Assembly: GCF_036456085.1 (NCBI RefSeq)
Contig: NZ_CP138632.1
Location: forward strand, 1,717,001-1,781,000
Direction: 5' to 3'
Length of the DNA: 64,000 nt
From: Veillonella parvula
Lineage (GTDB): Bacteria > Bacillota > Negativicutes > Veillonellales > Veillonellaceae
The notes beneath the pieces were generated by a model, which was given only the letters and a program-made list of their open reading frames with translations, did no database searches and was not told the DNA's origin. A program made the position numbers and the translations under genes. The number at the start of each line of letters is the position of its first letter. The first letter of the stretch is position 1. This document shows, piece by piece, positions 57,349 to 64,000 of this stretch.

Positions 57349-58671
57349 ATGAAACAACCAGAATTATCGCCGTATATGATGGCTCGCAAGCCGTCTGGCA
57401 TTCGCCTAGGACAAATTAAATTCTTGGAACGTAAGAACCCACCTATCTTGGTGAATGGTTCTATTGGCAATGTAATGCGTCCTATGCATCCCGCCATGCA
57501 GCGTAGGTTGTTTGATTTGGGTGGTGTCAATAGCCCGTTCCACAATGGTATTGTGCCATATGTGCCAACTACGGGCACTGATGAGTGTCGTGAAGCGTTT
57601 TTACACATTTTGCGCAGTCAAGGTTTTGATACGACAGGTCTTGATGTACTCGTGACAGACGGTGCATCCATGGCGATGGAAATTATCATGCTTGGCGTAT
57701 GTGGTGGTGCAGGCGAAGAGGAACGTCCTCTCTTGATGTTCAATCCTTCTTATACAAATTATGATGCAGTAGGTCTTCGCATAGGCCGTAAAACAGTAAC
57801 AGTAGAACGGGAGCTCAATGAAAATGGTGAGTTTGAATTGCCATCCGTAGAGACTGTAGAGAAGCGCATTATCGACACAAAACCTGGTGCGTTGCTTATC
57901 ATTCCTTATGACAATCCGACTGGTCAATTGTTTAGCAAAGAAACGCTCATTGAATATACAAAATTGTGCGTTAAACATAATTTATGGATTATCTCTGACG
58001 AAGCGTACCGTGAATTGGCTTATGAAAAAGGGAAAGAAACATCTAGCATTTGGGCTTTAACCGATAAAGATGTGCCTGGCATCGAAGGTCGCCGTATTAG
58101 CCTTGAAACAGCTAGTAAAGTTTGGAATGCGTGTGGACTTCGCATTGGAGCCATCATTACGGATAATAAATTATGCTATGAAAAATCTGTTGCGGAATAT
58201 ACGGCAAACCTTAGCGCTAATACATTGGGCCAATATATTTTTGGCGCTTTGAAACATGAGTCCTATGCGCAGTTGCACAATTGGTATGAGCAACAACGCG
58301 ACTACTATCGTCAAATGATCTTTGAGCTCCATAAAGGGTTTAAAGAGGTAGAACCAGACTTCATCGTATCCCGTCCTGAAGCATCTATTTACTTTGTAAT
58401 CGACGTGAGAAAGGTGGCAAAACCTGGCTTTGACGGCGTGGAATTTGCTTCCTGGTGTGCCGAACACGGTGCAGTAAGCCTTGATGATGGTAAGGAATAT
58501 ACACTCCTCATGGCGCCGCTCAATGGTTTCTATAGCGGTAAAAACGGTGATAATAACCCTGGTAAAACACAATTACGCGTGTCCTTCTGTGAAAATCCAG
58601 AACTATTGCGCTTGGCTCCTGAATTATTATCTAAACTATTCAGAGCTTATGAAGCACAACGAAATGTATAA
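57349..58671 (+). CDS. PLP-dependent aminotransferase, class I/II fold, 440 aa
   Basis: A cytoplasmic fold-type I aminotransferase. The Schiff-base lysine is Lys257 in SLETASKVWNACGLRIG. PYDNPTGQLFS near residue 186 and WIISDEAYRELAYE near 205 hold the PLP-pocket Asn, Asp and Tyr. A C-terminal VSFCEN segment contains the substrate-carboxylate Arg (QLRVSF). The substrate cannot be told; aspartate, aromatic or alanine-type donors are all possible. It is a single-gene unit with AGAGGAG 10 bases before the ATG and its own terminator. Confidence 0.9.
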   Translation: MKQPELSPYMMARKPSGIRLGQIKFLERKNPPILVNGSIGNVMRPMHPAMQRRLFDLGGVNSPFHNGIVPYVPTTGTDECREAFLHILRSQGFDTTGLDVLVTDGASMAMEIIMLGVCGGAGEEERPLLMFNPSYTNYDAVGLRIGRKTVTVERELNENGEFELPSVETVEKRIIDTKPGALLIIPYDNPTGQLFSKETLIEYTKLCVKHNLWIISDEAYRELAYEKGKETSSIWALTDKDVPGIEGRRISLETASKVWNACGLRIGAIITDNKLCYEKSVAEYTANLSANTLGQYIFGALKHESYAQLHNWYEQQRDYYRQMIFELHKGFKEVEPDFIVSRPEASIYFVIDVRKVAKPGFDGVEFASWCAEHGAVSLDDGKEYTLLMAPLNGFYSGKNGDNNPGKTQLRVSFCENPELLRLAPELLSKLFRAYEAQRNV

Positions 58672-58675
58672 ACAT

Positions 58676-58711
58676 AAAGAGTGCCATTCCCAAAGGGAAG
58701 GCACTCTTTTT
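58676..58711 (+). terminator. Terminator of the aminotransferase gene
   Basis: AAAGAGTGCC/GGCACTCTTT extended by TTCCC/GGGAA around an AAA loop with one bulge, then a T run. Confidence 0.92.
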
Positions 58712-58764
58712 GCATTGTAAGTTATCATTATGAGTTATATAGATACTATGTATGGTATAGTATT

Positions 58765-58805
58765 ACATAAAAAAGAGCTATAATATTCAAAATTATAGCT
58801 CTTTT
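58765..58805 (-). terminator. Terminator of the ArsR-type regulator gene
   Basis: A perfect 14-bp stem (58771-58784 with 58792-58805). On the minus strand it runs into a seven-T tract, about 37 bases past the regulator stop. Confidence 0.88.
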
Positions 58806-58841
58806 CGTTTTTCCCTAGATATGGTAAATAGGGAAGGACTT

Positions 58842-59303
58842 TTATTTACTTTCTTCATCATGATGCGGTCCCTTAGTACGTATTTCGACTGCCAGTTGCT
58901 CGCTAGGTATGGAGCTTTCCTCAGTTGCTGGATATGAAGTGTCTTCTAAGATAACCGTTTCTAATAATTTGTCAATTTCATCAGACTGGATGGATACTTC
59001 TTTGTTGTACCATTCGCCAAATTCGCGAATAACCTCTTCGTTGCGACGGAAATAGGTATATTGGTCGATTTTACGCGATTCTACAAGTTCAGCATTCTCT
59101 AAGATGCTCATAAATGTAGAAATAGAAGATTGAGATACACCGCAGCGCTTTTGGATGCTCTTAACGCTCACACTATGTGGAAAATCGATAAGAGTTTTAG
59201 AGTGTACTTGTACACCGAATTCTTTCTCTGGGTGTTTTAGCCACAATATAATATCTAACCGATGCGGATTTGATAATGCTTTCAAGATTTTTAACGGGTC
59301 CAT
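58842..59303 (-). CDS. ArsR-family winged-helix transcriptional regulator, 153 aa
   Basis: A DNA-binding regulator. The N-terminus MDPLKILKALSNPHRLDIILWL is the typical ArsR helix 1-2. The recognition region is IQKRCGVSQSSISTFMSILENAELV, followed by a wing (ESRKIDQYTYFRRNEE). The metal-sensing CxC motif of ArsR/SmtB is absent, with one isolated Cys only, so it is not an obvious metal sensor. The acidic C-terminal tail from about residue 110 is unusual. On the minus strand an AGGAGG site lies 5 bases before the ATG. It is divergent from the fixC operon and might control it. Confidence 0.88.
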   Translation of the reverse strand: MDPLKILKALSNPHRLDIILWLKHPEKEFGVQVHSKTLIDFPHSVSVKSIQKRCGVSQSSISTFMSILENAELVESRKIDQYTYFRRNEEVIREFGEWYNKEVSIQSDEIDKLLETVILEDTSYPATEESSIPSEQLAVEIRTKGPHHDEESK

Positions 59304-59615
59304 AGGGCCTCCTCTTAATTAAAAAATAACGAGTTCCCAACCTTGACCGTGGACTTGCATTATGCGGTCGTATTATACGCGTCTTGCTCCGTATAGGGTT
59401 TTTGCTACCTTTATCATACGCTACTTTTCTTGTGAAAGCTAGACTTACTTATAAATTTCACGAATTGATGAATTTTATTGCACTCATCTAGAAGGGAAAG
59501 TATACATTAGTATTAATATATAATGAGTATATATACAACCTGTAGAGACTTTTATAATATATTTCTGAAAAATATAGAATATATTCATCTTTCTGTGATA
59601 ATTTTTAAAGGTATT
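59304..59615. other. Divergent intergenic region between the regulator and the fix operon
   Basis: No gene is seen. On the minus strand TATAAT at 59371-59376 is a possible -10 for the regulator, without a clear -35. The rest is AT-rich. Operator sites for the ArsR-type protein could lie here, but none is evident as a clean palindrome. Confidence 0.4.
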
Positions 59616-59644
59616 TTGGTTCTAAATAGAGAAATATATATACT
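59616..59644 (+). promoter_or_regulatory. Promoter candidate of the fixCXAB operon
   Basis: TTGGTT (59616-59621), a 17-base spacer and TATACT (59639-59644) give a start near 59651, 41 bases before the chosen fixC ATG. Confidence 0.55.
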
Positions 59645-59691
59645 ATATGAACTTATGTAAGTCTAAGCTTTCATTTAAAGGAGCTGAGTAT

Positions 59692-60999
59692 ATGGCAATT
59701 GATCGCAATGAAACATTTGATGTTATCGTTGTTGGCGCAGGGCCAGCGGGTTCTGCGGCAGCATTACGCCTTGCGGAGCAGAGGGTAAAAGTTTTACTTA
59801 TCGAACGTGGAACCGCACCAGGTGCTAAAAATATGATGGGTGGACGCATCTATACACATTCTTTGGAGCGTCTTGTACCGGACTTTAGAGACCGTGCGCC
59901 GTTGGAACGAAAGGTAACAAAAGAGCGCATTTCTATAGGCACAGGTAATGAAATGACTACCATTGAGTATAGTTACGAAGATGGTGAACCTAATGAAGAA
60001 TCCTACGTAGTATTGCGTGCTAAATTTGATAAATGGCTAGCAGAAGAGGCAGAGAAAAAAGGGGCTCTCCTCGTATCTAATGTACAGGTAACAGAGCTTA
60101 TTACCGAAGGTGAAGGTAAACATCGCCGCGTAATAGGGGTTCGCTGTCACGATGACGAAGTATATGCAAAACTAGTTGTCATCGCAGAAGGTTCTAATAC
60201 ATTATTATTGGAACAGGCTGGTCTTACAGGCCCTACAGATCCAAAAACAATGGCTGTAGGGGTAAAAGAGGTATATAAACTCAAAAAAGAGGATCTTGAA
60301 AATCGTCTTATGCTATCTGGCGATGAGGGGATGGCGTGGCTTACATTGGGGGACATGACCGATGGCCTATTAGGTGGTGGCTTTATTTATACGAATAAAG
60401 ACAGCCTTTCCGTAGGGATGGTTGTAGGCCTTGAAGATATCGGCAAAGCTAATAAATCGGTAGATGATATGCTGTTAGCTTTCACAAACCATCCAAGAAT
60501 CGCACCACTATTAAAAAATGGTCAATTGAAGGAGCATAGTGCGCATCTCGTGCCAGAAGGCGGATTTAAAGCGCTGCCTAAGTTGGGCGGTAATGGGTAT
60601 GTTATCGTCGGTGATGCGGCGCGCATGTGTATGAACTTGGGGTATACCATTCGTGGGATGGACCTTGCCATCGAATCTGGCATGTGTGCAGCCGATGCAG
60701 TTAACGTAGCCTTGCGCGATGAGAACATGGAGCGCGTTGCTAAATTGTATGAACGTCAAATCAAGAATTCTTGGCTATATAAGGACATGAAACTTTATAA
60801 AAATATGCCTGCCTTCCTCGCATCCAACCCTCGTATATTTAAAGAGTATCCAGCTCTTGTGAATAATGTGATGCGCGATGTATTCACTGTAAACGGTGAT
60901 GGGGCAGTACCAATGATGAAAAAATTGATGAGTAGTGTAAGTGATGTAGGTTTAGTTACCTTGATTCGTGATGCTTGGAAAGGGGTGCGTTCCCTATGA
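59692..60999 (+). CDS. fixC: FixC-type flavoprotein (ETF:quinone oxidoreductase family), 435 aa
   Basis: An FAD enzyme passing electrons between an electron-transfer flavoprotein and the quinone pool, related to ETF-QO. The N-terminal dinucleotide fold is VVGAGPAGSAAALRLAEQ, followed by LIERGTAPGAKNMMGGR. The second FAD motif, VIVGDAARMCMNLGYTIRGMDLA, is near residue 305. Upstream in-frame codons reach 59647, but AAAGGAG lies 8 bases before ATG 59692 and the likely transcript starts near 59651, so 59692 is the start. The iron-sulfur part is supplied by fixX, which overlaps by 4 bases. Confidence 0.92.
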   Translation: MAIDRNETFDVIVVGAGPAGSAAALRLAEQRVKVLLIERGTAPGAKNMMGGRIYTHSLERLVPDFRDRAPLERKVTKERISIGTGNEMTTIEYSYEDGEPNEESYVVLRAKFDKWLAEEAEKKGALLVSNVQVTELITEGEGKHRRVIGVRCHDDEVYAKLVVIAEGSNTLLLEQAGLTGPTDPKTMAVGVKEVYKLKKEDLENRLMLSGDEGMAWLTLGDMTDGLLGGGFIYTNKDSLSVGMVVGLEDIGKANKSVDDMLLAFTNHPRIAPLLKNGQLKEHSAHLVPEGGFKALPKLGGNGYVIVGDAARMCMNLGYTIRGMDLAIESGMCAADAVNVALRDENMERVAKLYERQIKNSWLYKDMKLYKNMPAFLASNPRIFKEYPALVNNVMRDVFTVNGDGAVPMMKKLMSSVSDVGLVTLIRDAWKGVRSL

Positions 61000-61274
61000 A
61001 ATTAGAAGAGCGCTTGGGCGCCAATAAATACTATGTAGATGAAACGTCTCCTCATATCATTGTGGATGGCGCTGGCTTTGGTCTGGAAGAGAAAATGAAA
61101 CTCGTAAATGGCTGTCCTGCTGGTTTATATACATTACAAGAGAATGGCGATTTAGCATTTGATTTCGCTGGTTGCCTTGAATGCGGTACCTGTCGTGTTC
61201 TCTGTGGCGAAACCATCGTAAAAACTTGGAAATATCCGCGTAACGCTAAGGGCGTAGAATTTAGACAGGGGTGA
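60996..61274 (+). CDS. fixX: FixX-type ferredoxin-like protein, 92 aa
   Basis: A small iron-sulfur protein working with FixC. The cysteine pattern is NGCPAGLYTL near residue 41 and CLECGTCRVLC near residue 66, as in FixX and the C-terminus of ETF-QO. The ATG at 60996 overlaps the fixC stop (ATGA) with GGAAAGGGG upstream. An in-frame ATG at 60975 lies within fixC and is less likely. Confidence 0.92.
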   Translation: MKLEERLGANKYYVDETSPHIIVDGAGFGLEEKMKLVNGCPAGLYTLQENGDLAFDFAGCLECGTCRVLCGETIVKTWKYPRNAKGVEFRQG

Positions 61275-61278
61275 GTGT

Positions 61279-62268
61279 ATGGAGTTATTAGTATGTATCA
61301 AACAGGTTCCAGATACATCTGAGATTAAGCTGGATCCAGAAACGAATAATCTCATCCGCACAGGTCTGCCTAGTATTGTAAACCCTTATGATATGCATGC
61401 GTTAGAGGCAGCTCTTGCGGTAAAAGACCAATATGAAGATAGCCGTGTAACCGTTGTCACTATGGGGCCTCCACAAGCCGAGGCGGCACTGCGCGAGTGT
61501 TTATCCCTCGGTGCAGATGATGCGGTGCTCATTACAGACCGTGCTTTTGGCGGTGCAGATACATTGGCTACAAGCTATACGATTGCTTCTGCCATTCGTC
61601 ATATTCAACGTACCATGAATCGCGAGTTCCAAATGATTTTCTGCGGCAAGCAGGCTATCGATGGTGATACGGCTCAGGTAGGGCCTCAAATTGCTGAGGA
61701 ATTGGGCATGGCGCAAGCTACCTATGCTTGTGAATTATCTGTAGATCAAGCAACCCAAAAGGCGATTGTGAAACGAGAACATGAAAATGGCTATGAAATT
61801 GTGGAAGTTCCATTACCTCTATTGGTAACGGCTACGACTGAACTCAATGAACCTCGCCAACCCGGTCTTTGGAGCTCGATTTATGCTAAACGATACACGA
61901 TTACGCATATTACATTGCGAGATATGCCGCATATTGATGAAAGCCGTATTGGTCTCAATGGCTCTCCTACACGTGTGCGCAAGGTATACCAACCATCGCT
62001 TCGGGGCAAGGTAGAAATGCTTTCATCCGTGGACGAAGGGGCTAAGAAAATTCTTGAATTGGCTTATAATATCAAGCCAGAAAAGTTTTCTCATCTATTA
62101 GTGCCTAGCGAAGAACTGGTTGAAGAGCCTGTAGATACCAATGATGAGGGCGTAGATGTAAAAGATCCTGTGCAGCGGGCTGCCTCTGTTGAAAGTGTAT
62201 CCTCCAGTGAGTTTAAGGTTTTAGCAGCTGTTAAAGGTGAAGAAGGTTCCAAAGGAGGTGATCGATAA
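61279..62268 (+). CDS. fixA: Electron transfer flavoprotein beta subunit (FixA/EtfB), 329 aa
   Basis: Beta subunit of an ETF that binds a flavin or AMP with its alpha partner. The N-terminus MELLVCIKQVPDTSEI and FCGKQAIDGDTAQVGPQIAEELG near residue 120 are family hallmarks. The chain is about 50-60 residues longer than common EtfB/FixA (260-285). The extra part is an acidic, low-complexity C-terminus from about residue 270 (EELVEEPVDTNDEG and onward). It begins 4 bases after fixX and overlaps fixB by one base. Confidence 0.92.
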   Translation: MELLVCIKQVPDTSEIKLDPETNNLIRTGLPSIVNPYDMHALEAALAVKDQYEDSRVTVVTMGPPQAEAALRECLSLGADDAVLITDRAFGGADTLATSYTIASAIRHIQRTMNREFQMIFCGKQAIDGDTAQVGPQIAEELGMAQATYACELSVDQATQKAIVKREHENGYEIVEVPLPLLVTATTELNEPRQPGLWSSIYAKRYTITHITLRDMPHIDESRIGLNGSPTRVRKVYQPSLRGKVEMLSSVDEGAKKILELAYNIKPEKFSHLLVPSEELVEEPVDTNDEGVDVKDPVQRAASVESVSSSEFKVLAAVKGEEGSKGGDR

Positions 62269-63269
62269 TGGGAGTGACAAATTTTGATGAATATAGAGAC
62301 GTCTTTGTCGTAGCGGATACCATCGATGACGTAGTGCATCCAGTTACGTACGAACTTATCGGTCAAGCTCGCCGTATTGCTAAGGAATTGGGTCAACTCG
62401 TTCAAGTTATGCTGCTTGGTGAGAATGTTCAATCCGAGGCGGAGGAACTTGTGGCACATGGTGCCGATATTGTTCACGTTTTTGAAAGCCCTCTTTTGAA
62501 ATACTATACAACGGACGGCTATACAAAGGTTTTGACGGACTTCTTTGAAGATCATAAGCCTAATATTCTTTTGATTGGTGCAACAAATAATGGTCGTGAC
62601 CTAGCACCTCGTATGTCTGGTCGTATGAAAAACGGCGTCGTAGCTGACTGTACCATTTTGACCGTAGATACTGAAGAAGGTCTTGTAGAATGGACACGCC
62701 CTGCCTTGGGGGGAAATATTTTAGCTGAAATTATTTCCCCAAATCATCGTCCACAAATGGGTTCTGTCCGTCCTAATGTATTTAAAAAGCCTGAACGCAT
62801 TGCAGATAGCTGGGGCCGCATTCAAATTGAACCATTTGACCTTAAACCTGAAGACATTCGCATGAAGCGTCTTGACTTCATTCCGTTCAGCAAAGCTGGG
62901 TACAACATTCAAGAAGCGGATATCATTGTGGCCGGTGGTCGTGGCATGGGGTCTAAAGAAAACTTTGATAAGCTTTACGAACTTGCCGATGCTATCGGCG
63001 GTGTTGTAGGTGCTACCCGTCCACTCGTTGAAAAAGGTTGGATTGAATTGCCATATCAAGTAGGCCAAACAGGTAAAACTGTAAGCCCTAAACTATACTT
63101 GGCATTTGGTATCTCTGGGGCTATTCAACACGTGAGCGGTATCTCTGGTGCTGACACAATCGTGGCTATCAATAACGATCCAAATGCAGAAATCTTCCAA
63201 CACGCTAACTATGGGATAGTGGGGGATTGCATGGAAGTTTTAAATGATATGTTGGCGCATTTGAAATAA
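62268..63269 (+). CDS. fixB: Electron transfer flavoprotein alpha subunit (FixB/EtfA), 333 aa
   Basis: Alpha subunit of the ETF. The C-terminal FAD domain is clear: VAGGRGMGSKENFDKLYELADAIGG-type start near residue 221, then VGQTGKTVSPKLYLAFGISG and GADTIVAINNDPNAEIF. The length is normal for EtfA. With fixA, fixC and fixX this completes a FixABCX set, a complex known elsewhere to bifurcate NADH electrons to ferredoxin and quinone. Its physiological role here is inferred only. Confidence 0.93.
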   Translation: MGVTNFDEYRDVFVVADTIDDVVHPVTYELIGQARRIAKELGQLVQVMLLGENVQSEAEELVAHGADIVHVFESPLLKYYTTDGYTKVLTDFFEDHKPNILLIGATNNGRDLAPRMSGRMKNGVVADCTILTVDTEEGLVEWTRPALGGNILAEIISPNHRPQMGSVRPNVFKKPERIADSWGRIQIEPFDLKPEDIRMKRLDFIPFSKAGYNIQEADIIVAGGRGMGSKENFDKLYELADAIGGVVGATRPLVEKGWIELPYQVGQTGKTVSPKLYLAFGISGAIQHVSGISGADTIVAINNDPNAEIFQHANYGIVGDCMEVLNDMLAHLK

Positions 63270-63311
63270 AAGATGTGCATAAAGTGGCATTAGAATTGTA
63301 ATACAATAAGG

Positions 63312-63383
63312 AAAGAGGATACCCTTCCCGAAAGCCTCCAAAGCGAGCTAAGTCGGTTTCAGAAAGGGTATCCTCTTTTTATT
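63312..63383 (+). terminator. Terminator of the fix operon with a large loop
   Basis: A perfect 15-bp stem (63312-63326 with 63364-63378) followed by TTTTT. The loop is 37 bases and may fold further (GAAA/TTTC, AGC-GA-GCT), unusual for an intrinsic terminator. Confidence 0.85.
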
Positions 63384-63436
63384 ATCATATTCCTTAATCC
63401 ATATGCCACTTTATGTGTTCTTTTAAATACCACCTG

Positions 63437-63690
63437 CGCCGACATATCATTTTAGAGAGAAGGGAAATGCGCCCAAGGCGGCTTCGAATAGGTATCCCTA
63501 TTTGGCTTACTGCTGTTGTAGAGCTCAAATATTAGTGTATTATAAACAAATGCTCCGACATATTATTTATACAAAGGGAAAGTTGCTTCTAGAACGGTAA
63601 TCCTTTTTCATTTCTATGCGTTTTACCTTAAAATGCGTCAATATGTCATTTTGGGGAGTAGGAGCGTGTGGTACGCGTATCGCCCTAGAG
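63437..63690 (+). repeat. Three degenerate copies of a 55-70-base intergenic element
   Basis: Copies begin near 63437, 63552 and 63636 with GCGCCGACATATCATTT, GCTCCGACATATTATTT and GCGTCAATATGTCATTT. Each continues with a GGGA-containing segment and a GTAT/GTAA-CC segment. No gene is seen between 63384 and 63755. Confidence 0.5.
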
Positions 63691-63707
63691 TCCATTACAT
63701 ATTAAAG

Positions 63708-63716
63708 TGGTATAAT
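63708..63716 (+). promoter_or_regulatory. Extended -10 promoter candidate of the SDR gene
   Basis: TGGTATAAT is a perfect TGnTATAAT starting 48 bases before the ATG. No -35 is recognisable. Confidence 0.5.
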
Positions 63717-63755
63717 TAGGGTATAGATTTAGTTCGGATTGATAAGGAGGTTTTT

Positions 63756-64000
63756 ATGGCTCGTAATGTTTTTGTTACTGGTGCAACGTCTGGTATTGGT
63801 CTTTGTATTGCCGAGGCGTATGCAAAGTATGGCGATAATGTTTTAATTTCTGGACGTCGCGCTGAGGTGTTGGCTGAGGTACAGGGTCGTTTGTCTAAGG
63901 AATACGGCGTGCGCGTTGAGACTTTGGTTCTTGATGTGCGTAGTCGTGAGGATGTTGAAAGCAAGGTCCCAGCAGCAATTGAGGCTTTTGGTGGCGTTGA
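63756..64000 (+). CDS. Short-chain dehydrogenase/reductase, N-terminal part
   Basis: The first 81 codons of an NAD(P)-dependent oxidoreductase; the rest lies beyond the window. The cofactor motif TGATSGIG is at residues 8-15. SGRRAEVL near residue 35 carries the Arg pair that usually favours NADPH, and LDVRSREDVE near residue 63 is the usual adenine-ring Asp strand. The substrate is unknown; it resembles the YdfG/serine-dehydrogenase-like branch. AAGGAGG lies 5 bases before the ATG. Confidence 0.88.
   Translation, partial: MARNVFVTGATSGIGLCIAEAYAKYGDNVLISGRRAEVLAEVQGRLSKEYGVRVETLVLDVRSREDVESKVPAAIEAFGGV

Overview
The 16S rRNA sequence and gene content point to Veillonella (Negativicutes): a diderm Firmicute with outer-membrane genes (trimeric autotransporters, TonB-dependent receptors, ExbB/ExbD/TonB) and Firmicute-style strong ribosome-binding sites and rRNA leaders. 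The species cannot be fixed from the window. No phage, IS element, CRISPR array or tRNA gene was seen.

Layout. (1) 1-24173: three head-to-tail trimeric autotransporter adhesins (TAAs). The first is cut by the window edge and carries a frameshift near 715-722. The second (3555 aa) and third (3419 aa) are intact giants built from long internal DNA repeats. All three carry an unusual coiled-coil tail after the YadA-type membrane anchor. (2) 24264-25013: a small secreted protein of unknown function behind the third adhesin. (3) 25348-30775: one rRNA operon (promoter, 16S, 23S, 5S, terminator) with no tRNA in the spacer. (4) 30932-32660: a CGGC-domain protein and a secreted M48 zinc protease. (5) 33290-56908: about 23.6 kb, all on the plus strand and tightly packed: ExbB-ExbD-TonB, four TonB-dependent receptors, three lipoprotein binding proteins, two FecCD-type permeases, two ABC ATPases and a complete three-subunit class I chelatase (ChlI-like, ChlD-like, CobN-like). 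(6) 57349-58671: a PLP aminotransferase. (7) 58842-59303 (minus): an ArsR-type regulator. (8) 59692-63269: an electron-transfer flavoprotein operon in the order fixC-fixX-fixA-fixB. (9) 63756 to the edge: the start of a short-chain dehydrogenase.

How it fits together. Region 5 reads as one pathway. TonB energy opens outer-membrane receptors for a large metal chelate, lipoproteins pass it to FecCD/ABC importers, and a cytoplasmic chelatase of the family that handles metals in tetrapyrroles sits in the same gene string. The simplest inference is import of a metallo-tetrapyrrole (heme or a corrinoid) followed by metal removal or exchange. This is the most interesting system in the window. The adhesin array, with its repeat-driven length variation and post-anchor coiled coils, is the second point of interest.
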